This document shows, in pieces, positions 36,516 through 45,132 of a DNA stretch of 64,000 nucleotides (its first letter is position 1; the number at the start of each line of letters is the position of its first letter). Below the pieces are notes generated by a model. The model saw nothing but the letters and a program-made list of their open reading frames with translations, ran no database searches and was not told the DNA's origin. The stretch is from Phycisphaeraceae bacterium (GTDB taxonomy: Bacteria; Planctomycetota; Phycisphaerae; Phycisphaerales; UBA1924): contig JAHBXE010000001.1 in assembly GCA_019636625.1 (NCBI GenBank), positions 310,001 to 374,000 on the forward strand, given 5' to 3'. The position numbers were made by a program, and so were the translations under genes.

Positions 36516-38945
36516 ATGGCACCCGCCCCTCTCTTGATCGTCCTGCTTGCTTTGATCGTGATTCCTGTCGGAATCGTGGCGGTCATTTACCTGATCGTGC
36601 CGCTGTTCAAGGGCATTTCGTGGCTGTTCAGGCAGATTTTTCGGTTCATCTTCGGCGAACTGGGAGATGCGCTGCGTCTGCTCGGGGCGTTGATCACGCA
36701 GCTCTTTTTCATCCCGCTGGTGCTCGGGAACATTCTGATCGGGCGCTGGTCGGCCGCGGCGCACTTTGGCCGCGCCATTGGTGCGGAGTTCCGGACCGCC
36801 GCGGCGTGTTTGTACCGAATGGCGATCGGACATCCGGCCCGCCTGCTGTGCCTGAACTCGTTGGTTGACGGGATCGAGCAGCGAGTGCCGCAGGCGATTG
36901 CCGCAGCGCCGGGGCCGGACAAGCCCAGCAAGTCCAGGACTGGGCAGTTCGAGGGGTACCAGATTGTCGGGTCGCTGCCGGGCGGCGGTTCTGGCGGGAA
37001 GCTCTACATCGCGCAGCCGGACGCGATCCGGCTGGCGGGCTTTGCTCGGGCGGGACAGGCCGATGTGCGGCAAGTGGTGATCAAGACGTTCAGCCTCAAG
37101 GATGGATCCAGCCTTCCGCAGATCGTGCGTGAGAGCCGGGCGCTGGAGGCGGCCAAACGCCTAGGGCTGGTGCTCGACCACGATCTGAACGATGAGCGTT
37201 TCTACTACGTGATGCGGTACGTCCCGGGCGAATCGCTTGGGCTGGTGACGCAGCGGCTGCACGCGTTTTCCGGGAGCGAGGGCCTTGCGCCGGCGCACCT
37301 GCGGCAGGCGCTGGGGTATTCGTCCGACTTGCTCCGAACGTTGGACCAGTACCACCGCGGCGGGTTGTGGCACAAGGACGTCAAGCCGGACAACATCATC
37401 GTGGACGGCAGCGCGGCGCACCTGGTGGACTTTGGGCTTGTCACGCCCCTCCGGTCGGGCATGACGCTGACGACCCACGGCACGGAGTACTTCCGTGATC
37501 CGGAGATGGTGCGGATGGCGCTCAAGGGAGTGAAAGTCCACCAAGTGGATGGTGCGAAGTTCGACGTGTATGCCGCGGGCGCTGTGCTCTTTTCGATGAT
37601 CGAGAACTCCTTTCCGGCGCACGGCGGCCTGTCGCAGATCGGCAAGCGCTGCCCGGAGGCGGTGAAGTGGATCGTCCGTCGGGCCATGACGGAATACGAC
37701 CGGCGGTACACATCCGCGGCGGCGATGCTGGCGGATATCGAGGCGGTTCGGAACGCGGCAGACCCGTTTGCCGTTCGCCCTGCGGATCTTCCGAGCATGC
37801 GGGGTGCAGGCATCGAGACGACCGATTACGAGGAGGCGCCAATCCGCCCGGCGGCGGTGCCCGTCGGCGTCGGCGCAGGGTCTGATGCCCCGGATGAATC
37901 GCCGTTCGTTCAGGCACGCGCTGGCTCTCCTGTGCCACCAGCGCCGATGACCCCCTCGGTCGGTCCTTCTGGTCGATCGCGCCCGAAGATCAAGGTGAAC
38001 CGCTGGTGGACCGGGGGCTATCAAGCCGAGGCGGCGGCGATGCCCGTCGCGTTTGGTGCCTCCCCGCCGACGGCGGGCTCGTTTAACCGCCCGCTGGGCG
38101 GCGGCCGTCATCCGCGTGCCGCGGCGGCGGACCAGCTCATGTCGGCCCAGGCGCGCGTGGCCGCGGCGAGGGAGCGGGCGCAGTCACGCATGGCCAGCCG
38201 TCGGGGACCGGGTCGATCGGGTGATGAGTTCAAGGCAATCAACGCGGGCGTTGTCGCGGCGGTACTGGTGTGCCTGGTCGCGGCGGCGGCGCTGGCGTCA
38301 CTGTTGTTTGTCGTGCGGAAGCCAACCGTCACTCAGTCGCAGGACTTTGGGCCGGGTGGCAGCGCTTCCGTCATGATCGAACTGCCTGCGCCGGTCGTTG
38401 CGTCGGCGCCAACAGCAGTCCCGCCGGTTCCGCCCGCGCCTCCGGGTGCGGCAGAAGTGGTATCCAAGCGCACGGACATCCCCGCGCCGAGGGTGGTGGT
38501 GAACAACGCGTCGATATCGGGGGCTGCCGCTGTGCCGCATGGGGAGGGTCGCGTTCTGGTGATGAGTGATGTCAAGCCGCTGACGCCGGCAATCTCGGCC
38601 AGCATTGAACGGCTCCGGCAAACGGGGTTCAGCCTCCTTGGAACCACGGTGACCGATGGATCGGAAGCCGATCTGGAAGAGTTGACGACCCTGGAGGCAG
38701 AAGCCCGGGCGGTCAAGGGCATCCGCCAGCTTGATGCGCCGGATGTTTCATCGCAACTGTCGGATTGGATCCGCCAACGCGCGAACGTGGACCTTGTGGT
38801 GTGGTTCGCTCCATCACCTGAAAAGAATGGCGTGCGCTGCGTTGCGTACGCGCCGTCGCTCGACCAAGCGGCGAACCCCGCGGCGGCGGACAAGGTCCGC
38901 CGGGATCTGTTGACGGCGACGAGCGCGCTGCGCGGCGATCGGTGA
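36516..38945 (+). CDS. Transmembrane Ser/Thr protein kinase
   Basis: An 809-residue kinase with membrane helices before and after the catalytic domain. Two N-terminal hydrophobic stretches (residues 5-35 and about 63-78) precede the kinase domain at about 145-415: glycine loop GSLPGGGSGG, ATP lysine K190 in VVIKTFS, catalytic loop H286-KDVKPDNIIVD (Lys instead of Arg in HRD, catalytic Asp kept), D305-FG, and GTEYFRDPEM in the activation segment. The domain therefore looks active. A Pro/Arg-rich linker leads to a helix at about 580-605 (VVAAVLVCLVAAAALASLLFV) and a ~200-residue C-terminal domain probably outside the membrane. The stop overlaps a possible ATG of the next gene (ATGA at 38942). 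It probably forms an operon with the sigma factor upstream and the collagen-like protein downstream. Confidence 0.88.
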   Translation: MAPAPLLIVLLALIVIPVGIVAVIYLIVPLFKGISWLFRQIFRFIFGELGDALRLLGALITQLFFIPLVLGNILIGRWSAAAHFGRAIGAEFRTAAACLYRMAIGHPARLLCLNSLVDGIEQRVPQAIAAAPGPDKPSKSRTGQFEGYQIVGSLPGGGSGGKLYIAQPDAIRLAGFARAGQADVRQVVIKTFSLKDGSSLPQIVRESRALEAAKRLGLVLDHDLNDERFYYVMRYVPGESLGLVTQRLHAFSGSEGLAPAHLRQALGYSSDLLRTLDQYHRGGLWHKDVKPDNIIVDGSAAHLVDFGLVTPLRSGMTLTTHGTEYFRDPEMVRMALKGVKVHQVDGAKFDVYAAGAVLFSMIENSFPAHGGLSQIGKRCPEAVKWIVRRAMTEYDRRYTSAAAMLADIEAVRNAADPFAVRPADLPSMRGAGIETTDYEEAPIRPAAVPVGVGAGSDAPDESPFVQARAGSPVPPAPMTPSVGPSGRSRPKIKVNRWWTGGYQAEAAAMPVAFGASPPTAGSFNRPLGGGRHPRAAAADQLMSAQARVAAARERAQSRMASRRGPGRSGDEFKAINAGVVAAVLVCLVAAAALASLLFVVRKPTVTQSQDFGPGGSASVMIELPAPVVASAPTAVPPVPPAPPGAAEVVSKRTDIPAPRVVVNNASISGAAAVPHGEGRVLVMSDVKPLTPAISASIERLRQTGFSLLGTTVTDGSEADLEELTTLEAEARAVKGIRQLDAPDVSSQLSDWIRQRANVDLVVWFAPSPEKNGVRCVAYAPSLDQAANPAAADKVRRDLLTATSALRGDR

Positions 38946-38995
38946 TGCGACGGAGCGGAGCGGCCCCGTCCAGCGGTGCACACTACGATTCGGGC

Positions 38996-41689
38996 ATGGT
39001 TTCCGCCCCGTCACATGCTCTGCGGGTGGCACGGACCGCGGCTCGTCGGCAGCTGATGTCACGAGCTGTGGCGTTGGGTGGGCAGGGCATGTTCGTGGGC
39101 GGGCTTGTGTCGCTGGCGGGTGTGGCCGCGTGCAAGGTGTTGGGGGTGGAGCTGCCTTCGGTGTGGCTGTCGGCAGTGCCGATCGGAGTCGGGGCGGCGA
39201 CGGGGTTGGCATTGGCGTGGCGGGACCGGTGGACGAATGTGCGGGCGGCTCTCGAAGTCGATGCCCGCCTCGGACTCAAGAGCAGGCTCAGCAATGCGTT
39301 GGAGCTCGGAGCGGGCGGCGGGCCTTTCGCAGAGTGGTCCGTGGAAGCTGGTGAACAAGCGGCCTTGACGGCGCAGGTCGAGAGGGTCATCCCGGTACGG
39401 TGGGATTGGAAGTGGGGGGCGTGGCCCGTTGTGGCAGCGGGGGCAATTGCGGCGGCGGTGTACTTGCCCGAGGTGAAGTGGTCGCCGGCACGTCCTGCCG
39501 TGCCGCAAACGGTGCAGCGCGAGGCCGCGATCGAGCAAGTGCAGCAGGCGGCGGAAGTCATTCGTCAACTCGAAGAAGGACCGGGACAGCCGTTGGCCAG
39601 CCCGCAGCAGCTTGCAGCGCTCGAAGAGTTGGAGCGAGAACTGAGGGAGGGGAAGGTCGATCCTCGGAAGGCAAGGGAAGAGGCGGCGGCGAAGCTGGTG
39701 GAGTCGGCGCGTCGGGCGGAGGCCGAGGCTCGCATCGCTGAAACGGCGGCGGAGCGTTCGAGGGATCAGTTGGCACAGGCGGCGGCGAAACGTGCGGCAA
39801 GTGGCGGGGCGGTGGATTCGCCGCTGTCGAGGGCGCTGCGGCGTGGCGATATGGGTTCGGCGGCGGAAGTGTCCGACGAGCTCGCGCGTCAACTGGCGGA
39901 GATGCCGGATGCGGAGCGGGAGCGTCTGGCCGCGGAGTTTGAGGAACTGGCGAGGGCGCTGGAAGCGGCGGAGGGGTCGCGGGGTGATCCGAGCAGAAAC
40001 AAGGAAGTGGATCGACCCACCGCGGGGAGTGAGCTCGAAGGGGCTGCGCGGCCAGCCGAGAATCCGGAGCGGAGCCCGGAGTCAGGCGTCGGGGAACGGA
40101 AAACGACGGAAGAGGTTCGCGCCAAGGAAGAGGCCGAGCGGAGAGTTCGAGAGGTGGCCGAATCGTTGAAGGAAGCGGCGAAGGAGTTGCGAGGCGAACG
40201 CGAGCCACCCCGGGACACGGCTCAAGAGCAGCGCTCACGCCGGCCTGAACAGAACGAGGGCGGCGAGAAACAGGATGGCGAGGGCCGCCGCGAAGAGCAA
40301 GGTCGAGAAGGTCAGCAGGGGGCGTCTGGCTCGACCGGCAGAACATCTCAGCCGGGGTCAACCGGGCAGCATGAGCGTGAGGGTCAGGCGGGACCGACCG
40401 GCAGCCCAGGATCGACAGGGAAGCAGGGGGAGACCGGAACAACGCCGGAGCAGCAACCGGGCTCAACCGGGGGCACTGGGGCGACCGGGCCATCAAGGGC
40501 TCCGGGCGCGAGCGGGCCGACGGGCGGTCAATCAGGCGGACAAGGCGCCACCGGAACAACTGGCAATCCGGAGCGCGTAGGAGAAAGCCGAGGGACCGGG
40601 CCAACAGGTGCTTCGGGGTCACCAGGTGCACAAGGTGCACCGACGGGAGAGCGGGGGCCGACAGGCTTGAAGGAAGGAACAGGTCCAACAGGCGCGACCG
40701 GGAAGACCGGGGCGAACGGTGGAACGGGAGCGACGGGTACGACAGGCGACAGGGGGGCGACCACGCCAAACGGGGCATCGCCCAACCGAGACGGGACCGA
40801 GTCGCCTGCGAGTGACCGGCCAACTCAAGGCCAGCGTGGCGCCACGGGTGTGTCACCAAGCCAATCCCCGCGGGGTGAGCCGGGTCCACAAGGCGGCGCA
40901 ACAGGGTCGACGGGCGCGGTGGGGTCCACCGGAGCAACCGGGAGCACGGGGACAACGGGGGCACCGATGGCACGACCCGGAACGGCACCGACCGGTGCGA
41001 CGGGGGCGACCGCCGGGACTGGTGCTCAGCAGGAAGGGCAAACGAAGGGTGCCACCGGAGAGACTCAGCCGTCTCGGCCCGTTGAGCCCGCCGGCACCGG
41101 TGTGCCTCGAGGCGATGCTTCGGAAACAGGCGAGCGCCCACCTTCCATGGAGAGCCTGCGCAGGAGCCTCCGAGAGTTGGCCGAAGCGCAGCGTCGGGCC
41201 CAACGGGGCAAACAGGACTCCAAGCGTCTTGAAGAGATGGCTCGCCGGATGCTTGAGGAGTCAACACCAGAGCAGCGTCGTGAACTCGAGCGGCTTGCCC
41301 GAGAGATGATGAACGAGAGCCCCAACGGTGGGAGGGGCGCGGGTACTGGGCCAGCTCAGAATCTGTCTCCGGTCAATGGCCCGGGGCCCGACTCAACTCG
41401 TACGGAACCAGTGGATGCCCGACGAAAGCCGTTGGACAGGCCCGGCGAAGGGGAGCGGGTGATCGCAGATTGGTACTCGAACAGGCCATCAAGCCGGGGC
41501 GAAACAGGTGCAGCGCCGGTGCTGGCGGAGGAACTCCGTCGCGCCGCAGAGAGCGCCGAGCGTGCTTCGGAGAATCAGGTGATCCCGCCGCGGTACCACG
41601 ACCTGATCCGTCGAGTCTTCAATCGGTACGCGGAGCAGGTCCCCCCGCCTTCGCCCGGGGGAGCATCGCCCTCGCCGCGAGAACGATGA
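38996..41689 (+). CDS. Membrane protein with long collagen-like Gly-X-Thr region
   Basis: An 897-residue protein (914 if ATG 38942, coupled to the kinase stop, is used). N-terminal membrane helices at about residues 25-75 and 135-160 are followed by a long charged helical region (about 175-400). Residues ~440-700 are collagen-like: runs of Gly-X-Thr, Gly-X-Pro and related triplets such as GPTGATGKTGANGGTGATG and GSTGAVGSTGATGSTG, with breaks. The end contains a charged helix and VIPPRYHDLIRRVFNRY, similar to the C-termini of DUF4175-like membrane proteins. TACGAT ends 6 nt before ATG 38996. Bacterial collagen-like tracts with Thr in the third position (as in BclA) form trimeric stalks and are often O-glycosylated. 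The 3' end overlaps the next, convergent gene by 71 nt. Confidence 0.75.
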   Translation: MVSAPSHALRVARTAARRQLMSRAVALGGQGMFVGGLVSLAGVAACKVLGVELPSVWLSAVPIGVGAATGLALAWRDRWTNVRAALEVDARLGLKSRLSNALELGAGGGPFAEWSVEAGEQAALTAQVERVIPVRWDWKWGAWPVVAAGAIAAAVYLPEVKWSPARPAVPQTVQREAAIEQVQQAAEVIRQLEEGPGQPLASPQQLAALEELERELREGKVDPRKAREEAAAKLVESARRAEAEARIAETAAERSRDQLAQAAAKRAASGGAVDSPLSRALRRGDMGSAAEVSDELARQLAEMPDAERERLAAEFEELARALEAAEGSRGDPSRNKEVDRPTAGSELEGAARPAENPERSPESGVGERKTTEEVRAKEEAERRVREVAESLKEAAKELRGEREPPRDTAQEQRSRRPEQNEGGEKQDGEGRREEQGREGQQGASGSTGRTSQPGSTGQHEREGQAGPTGSPGSTGKQGETGTTPEQQPGSTGGTGATGPSRAPGASGPTGGQSGGQGATGTTGNPERVGESRGTGPTGASGSPGAQGAPTGERGPTGLKEGTGPTGATGKTGANGGTGATGTTGDRGATTPNGASPNRDGTESPASDRPTQGQRGATGVSPSQSPRGEPGPQGGATGSTGAVGSTGATGSTGTTGAPMARPGTAPTGATGATAGTGAQQEGQTKGATGETQPSRPVEPAGTGVPRGDASETGERPPSMESLRRSLRELAEAQRRAQRGKQDSKRLEEMARRMLEESTPEQRRELERLAREMMNESPNGGRGAGTGPAQNLSPVNGPGPDSTRTEPVDARRKPLDRPGEGERVIADWYSNRPSSRGETGAAPVLAEELRRAAESAERASENQVIPPRYHDLIRRVFNRYAEQVPPPSPGGASPSPRER
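40320..41090 (+). repeat. Degenerate 9-nt repeat tract encoding collagen-like triplets
   Basis: About 770 nt in which GGN-NNN-ACN codons recur (Gly-X-Thr), giving the nucleotide sequence a repetitive look rich in ACCGG and GGGACGACA-type words. The copies are not identical and the reading frame is kept throughout, so selection acts on the protein. Confidence 0.7.
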
Positions 41690-42857
41690 AGAGACCGGGG
41701 CCGAGCCACCAGGTCTGCCGTTCGATGAAGCCCATCCAGAAACAGGGGGCGGCAAGGGCCACGGCGATGGCGAACGCGCGGAGCTTTGCGATCGACGGTC
41801 GTTGTGTGCCCGTTTCGCCGCGGACGGGAATCATGCAGAGCCAGACGTAGGCGGGGAAGATGAGTCCGTAGAAGGACATGAAGAGGCGGTAGCCATCTTC
41901 GAACGAGGGGTCGATTGCCATGCGGGCGAGCCCGCGGAGTTTGCCGCTCACGGGGAGAGCCAGGACGGCGACGGCGGCGATCGCAAGCGCGGTGACGACG
42001 AGTCCCAAGGACCTCCAATTCGAGCGAGGGAGCCGGGCGATCGAATGGGCATGTACGCCGACGGTAACTCCCATCTGAAGCGTGATATGCACGAGCACGA
42101 ACGCGAGGGCCTTTCGGTCGCTGGAGAGCGGCCTGTCGAAGAACTCGCCGCTGTAAAGGAGTGTGAAGAGGATCATGGCGAGGAACATCACGCCGAAACC
42201 CACGCCGAAGGCGATTCGTGAACGAACCGGGTCCAGCGATGTCCTTGCCCTGTGAAAGGTGAGATCGAGGTAAGGGCAAAGGAGGAAGCCAAAGCATGTA
42301 ACGGGTGCGAGCCACACGAGCGATGTTGGCTGGGGCGTCACACCCGTCAGCAACGGACCATGCACGGGCCATCGTGAGATGGCGGGCCATGAGGCGGCAG
42401 AAAGGTACAGCGCGAAGAGCGTGAGGCTGGCGAGCAACGCGGCGGCCGCGGCCCATTTCCCGCCACGAAAGAACGCTGCCAATGAGGCGACAAAGAACAG
42501 CGCATAGAGCAAGGCTTGAAGCTCGTCGAAGAAGTTCGCGAAGCGGGAAAGGACCATGACGGCAAAGAAACACTGAAAGGTGATCGTGACAATGGAGAAG
42601 GCAGCGAGGGCGGGCCGGTGTGCCTGGACGATGGCGGTCGAGTCACTGGATCGGCGGAGCACCCACCCCATCGCCGCGGCCCCGATCACGTTCGGAGCCG
42701 CGAAGACGACAAAGCCCCACGCTGCGAAGTCTCGAACCAGGAGCACCGGCAGGAACATGCCGATGCACCACGTCCACGAGGCGGCGAGGAAGGCGGCCCA
42801 CCCGAGCGTGGCGAGCCAGGTTTGGCGCGGCGTTGACGGAGGTGAGGGATCAGTCAT
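41619..42857 (-). CDS. Polytopic membrane protein of unknown function
   Basis: A 412-residue protein with about eleven hydrophobic helices, for example LGWAAFLAASWTWCIGMFL, FVVFAAPNVIGAAAMGWVL, VWLAPVTCFGFLLCPYLDL and GLVVTALAIAAVAVLALPV. FAAPNVIGAAAMGW near the start loosely recalls transporters of the LeuT fold, but this is not enough for an assignment. It lies 60 nt after the hotdog protein gene on the same strand and could be the last gene of the hmgA transcript. Its 3' end overlaps the collagen-like gene for 71 nt, tail to tail. Confidence 0.7.
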   Translation of the reverse strand: MTDPSPPSTPRQTWLATLGWAAFLAASWTWCIGMFLPVLLVRDFAAWGFVVFAAPNVIGAAAMGWVLRRSSDSTAIVQAHRPALAAFSIVTITFQCFFAVMVLSRFANFFDELQALLYALFFVASLAAFFRGGKWAAAAALLASLTLFALYLSAASWPAISRWPVHGPLLTGVTPQPTSLVWLAPVTCFGFLLCPYLDLTFHRARTSLDPVRSRIAFGVGFGVMFLAMILFTLLYSGEFFDRPLSSDRKALAFVLVHITLQMGVTVGVHAHSIARLPRSNWRSLGLVVTALAIAAVAVLALPVSGKLRGLARMAIDPSFEDGYRLFMSFYGLIFPAYVWLCMIPVRGETGTQRPSIAKLRAFAIAVALAAPCFWMGFIERQTWWLGPGLFIVLAARAMLPRAKAGGPAPRTD

Positions 42858-42917
42858 TGGCAGAACGCGGCATCGCCGACAGGTGCCATCGCCGTGCGGC
42901 GATGAGGAAGTCGCAGC

Positions 42918-43571
42918 TTAGCGAACCTTGCGGCCCTTTTTCTGCTGGTGCGACTTGGGCGTCACGTGGAAGATGGCGGTGCACTTGCCCACGCGACGGT
43001 CTTTGCCGGACTTCTTGCCGATCTGCTGGACGATGTCGAGGTCCACCGTCACGTTGAACTCCTTGCCGGTGGCGACAAGGGCGTGGATGTCCTCTCGGGG
43101 CGTGATCTTGTACAGCGCGGGGCCGAAGCAGGGGCGGAGGAAGCGGTACTCCAGGTTCTTGCAGACAACCGTGTAATGCCCGCCGCAGACACCAAAGACG
43201 TACATGCCGCCAGCGACTTCGCTGTTGGCCAGGAGTGCCGCCCCGGCCATGGCGTTGTACCAGTTGCGGTTGAAGCGGCGGAACGGAAGGACGGCGGAGA
43301 AGGTGTTCTGGTCGACCCGCTTCATCTTGATGCCGCTCTTGAAGGCGTAGGGCATCCAGACCAGGGAGGTGACGCGGTGCCAGAAGTTGTTGCGGGCGGC
43401 CAGCTTGCTCACGAACGTGTCCATTCGGTCCATCAGGGAACGTTTGCGTTTGGGTTCGAGCCGCACGTTCCCCGTGGCGCACGATTCGGTCAGGGGCGCG
43501 CCGTCTGGTTCGGCGGCGCTGTTGACCTTCGGGGTCTGAGCGTCGGGATGGGCGGCTGTTTCGGTGCTCAC
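42918..43571 (-). CDS. Hotdog-fold protein (DUF4442/PaaI thioesterase-like)
   Basis: A 217-residue protein. After a variable ~45-residue N-terminus, the region from FKSGIKMKRVDQNTFSAVLP through RRFNRNWYNAMAGAALLANSEVAGGMYVF, seen as NWYNAMAGAALLANSEVAGG, matches DUF4442 hotdog proteins. In these the N...G..L...AE helix carries the catalytic residues of acyl-CoA thioesterases. The closing basic tail KSHQQKKGRKVR is unusual for a thioesterase. The gene starts 45 nt after hmgA, so a role linked to aromatic or acyl-CoA catabolism is possible but unproven. Confidence 0.75.
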   Translation of the reverse strand: MSTETAAHPDAQTPKVNSAAEPDGAPLTESCATGNVRLEPKRKRSLMDRMDTFVSKLAARNNFWHRVTSLVWMPYAFKSGIKMKRVDQNTFSAVLPFRRFNRNWYNAMAGAALLANSEVAGGMYVFGVCGGHYTVVCKNLEYRFLRPCFGPALYKITPREDIHALVATGKEFNVTVDLDIVQQIGKKSGKDRRVGKCTAIFHVTPKSHQQKKGRKVR

Positions 43572-43616
43572 GGTGTCTCGCGGACTTTGGGAATACTACC
43601 AAGTCCGAGCTTCGCC

Positions 43617-45050
43617 TCAGGGCGCCCAGACGTTTGCGGTGACGGTCTTGACCGAGGCGGCACTGTTCCCGCTTCCGTTGACCGGGGCCGGCAACACCTG
43701 GCCTGTGGGGTCGGACTTGATCACCTCGACGGGGTGGGTTTCCTTCGGGAACGCCGCGGCGTGGATCGGAGGAACGGTCACGCCGTTGAGGTGCATCTTG
43801 CCCGTGGACAGCCCCGGGAAGTGCTCGCCTTGCCAGCTCGCGGGGTACTTTGGATCGTCGAGATCGAGGGCGGCCTTCGTGGGGAAGAGGGGGCGGAAGG
43901 TGTCGCACATGACGGCCAGCTCTTGCGTGTGCGTAGCGGCCAAGGAGGCTTCGATGGTGCCGGGGTGCGGACCGTGGGGGATGCCTTGCGGGTGAGCGGT
44001 GAGGGAGCCGATCTCGATGCCCTTGCGGCTGCCGAAGTTGCCATCGACGTAATAGAGGACTTCGTCGGAGTCGAGGTTGGAATGGTTGTATGGGACCTTG
44101 ATGCTCTGGGGGTGGTAGTCGAGCATCCGCGGGGCGAAGGTGCAGATCACGAAGTTGTGAGCCTCGAACGTCTGATGAATCGGGGGCGGCATGTGGAGCT
44201 TGCCGGTGATGGGGCTGAAGTCGTCGGCGTTGAAGATGAAGGGGTAGTAGCAGCCGTCCCAGCCGATGATGTCCAGCGGGTGGTAGTGGTACACGTACTC
44301 GTGCACCAGATCGCGGGCCTTGATGCGCACGGGGAAGTCGCCACGTTCATCCCAGGTCATGGGGAACTCCGGCAGGCGAAGGTCCCGCTCGCAGTAGGGG
44401 GCGTGTTCGAGGAACTGGCCCTGAGCCTTGGAAACGTAGCGGGGGGGCGGCCCGATGTGGCTGCCGTTGGTGGTCTCGATCAAGAGGTAGCGGCCGAAGG
44501 GGGTGGTGTCGATGGGGGGGCCGCCATCCGCGGGCTTGCCATCGGGCCCATTGGCCCGCTTGTCCCATGTGAGCTTGTAGATGACACCCTTGGGGATCAC
44601 GAGGTAGTCGCGCGGGCCAAACTTGAGCGTGCCGAGCATGGTGTGGCACACACCCGAACCGTAGTGAATGAAGATGCACTCATCGCCCTGCCCGTTCTTG
44701 TAGTGGTAGTTCATCTGCTCCGCCGGGTTGCCGACGGCCATCTCGCAGTCGGCGTTCCCGAACAGCACGACGCGGCCCGTGATGCAGTCGCCCTTGGGCG
44801 GCAGGCGGTGCCCGCCGGTCATCACGTGGCGCATCCGCATGATGTCCTGCTCAACGTACTCCGCCTTGGTTGAGTACAACGCCTTCCAGCCGAACACCTG
44901 TGTCGGCGGGTGGATGTGGTACATCGTTGTGGTCGGACCGACAAACCCTTCCGTTCCGAAAACCTCTTCGGAGTACAGGCAACCGTCAGGGCGGCGAAAC
45001 TGGACGTGGCGCTTGCGGGGGAGAAGGCCAAGCTTCGTGTAATAAGGCAT
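43617..45050 (-). CDS. hmgA: Homogentisate 1,2-dioxygenase
   Basis: A 477-residue Fe(II) dioxygenase of the bacterial cupin type that opens the ring of homogentisate to maleylacetoacetate in tyrosine and phenylalanine breakdown. Recognisable segments are MPYYTKLGLLPRKRHVQFR, FGTEGFVGPTTTMYHIHPPT (here as GFVGPTTTMYHIHPPT), VYHYHPLDIIGWDGCYYPF and, at the iron site, PYNHSNLDSDEVLYYVDG with AHPQGIPHGPHPG, where the His and Glu ligands fall. The last ~40 residues are an extra low-complexity tail. GGAG precedes the ATG by about 10 nt. The preceding enzyme of the pathway, hppD, is encoded 4.8 kb away on the same strand; fumarylacetoacetase and the isomerase are not in the window. Confidence 0.9.
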   Translation of the reverse strand: MPYYTKLGLLPRKRHVQFRRPDGCLYSEEVFGTEGFVGPTTTMYHIHPPTQVFGWKALYSTKAEYVEQDIMRMRHVMTGGHRLPPKGDCITGRVVLFGNADCEMAVGNPAEQMNYHYKNGQGDECIFIHYGSGVCHTMLGTLKFGPRDYLVIPKGVIYKLTWDKRANGPDGKPADGGPPIDTTPFGRYLLIETTNGSHIGPPPRYVSKAQGQFLEHAPYCERDLRLPEFPMTWDERGDFPVRIKARDLVHEYVYHYHPLDIIGWDGCYYPFIFNADDFSPITGKLHMPPPIHQTFEAHNFVICTFAPRMLDYHPQSIKVPYNHSNLDSDEVLYYVDGNFGSRKGIEIGSLTAHPQGIPHGPHPGTIEASLAATHTQELAVMCDTFRPLFPTKAALDLDDPKYPASWQGEHFPGLSTGKMHLNGVTVPPIHAAAFPKETHPVEVIKSDPTGQVLPAPVNGSGNSAASVKTVTANVWAP

Positions 45051-45132
45051 GGAAAACTCTCCGGGGCCGGTGCTGCAGGATGGTAGACTCGCCCCGCTTG
45101 GCGGCCATGGTCTGGCCGGGCGGGAGAGCCCG

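Noticed and set aside
40320-41090. Possible CRISPR array or tandem DNA repeat
   Set aside because: The units are 9-nt codon triplets without constant repeats or spacers and encode collagen-like protein in one frame.
42850-43908. Arg/Pro-rich minus-strand frame covering the hotdog protein and the end of hmgA
   Set aside because: It is out of frame with both genes, whose products have recognisable family sequence.
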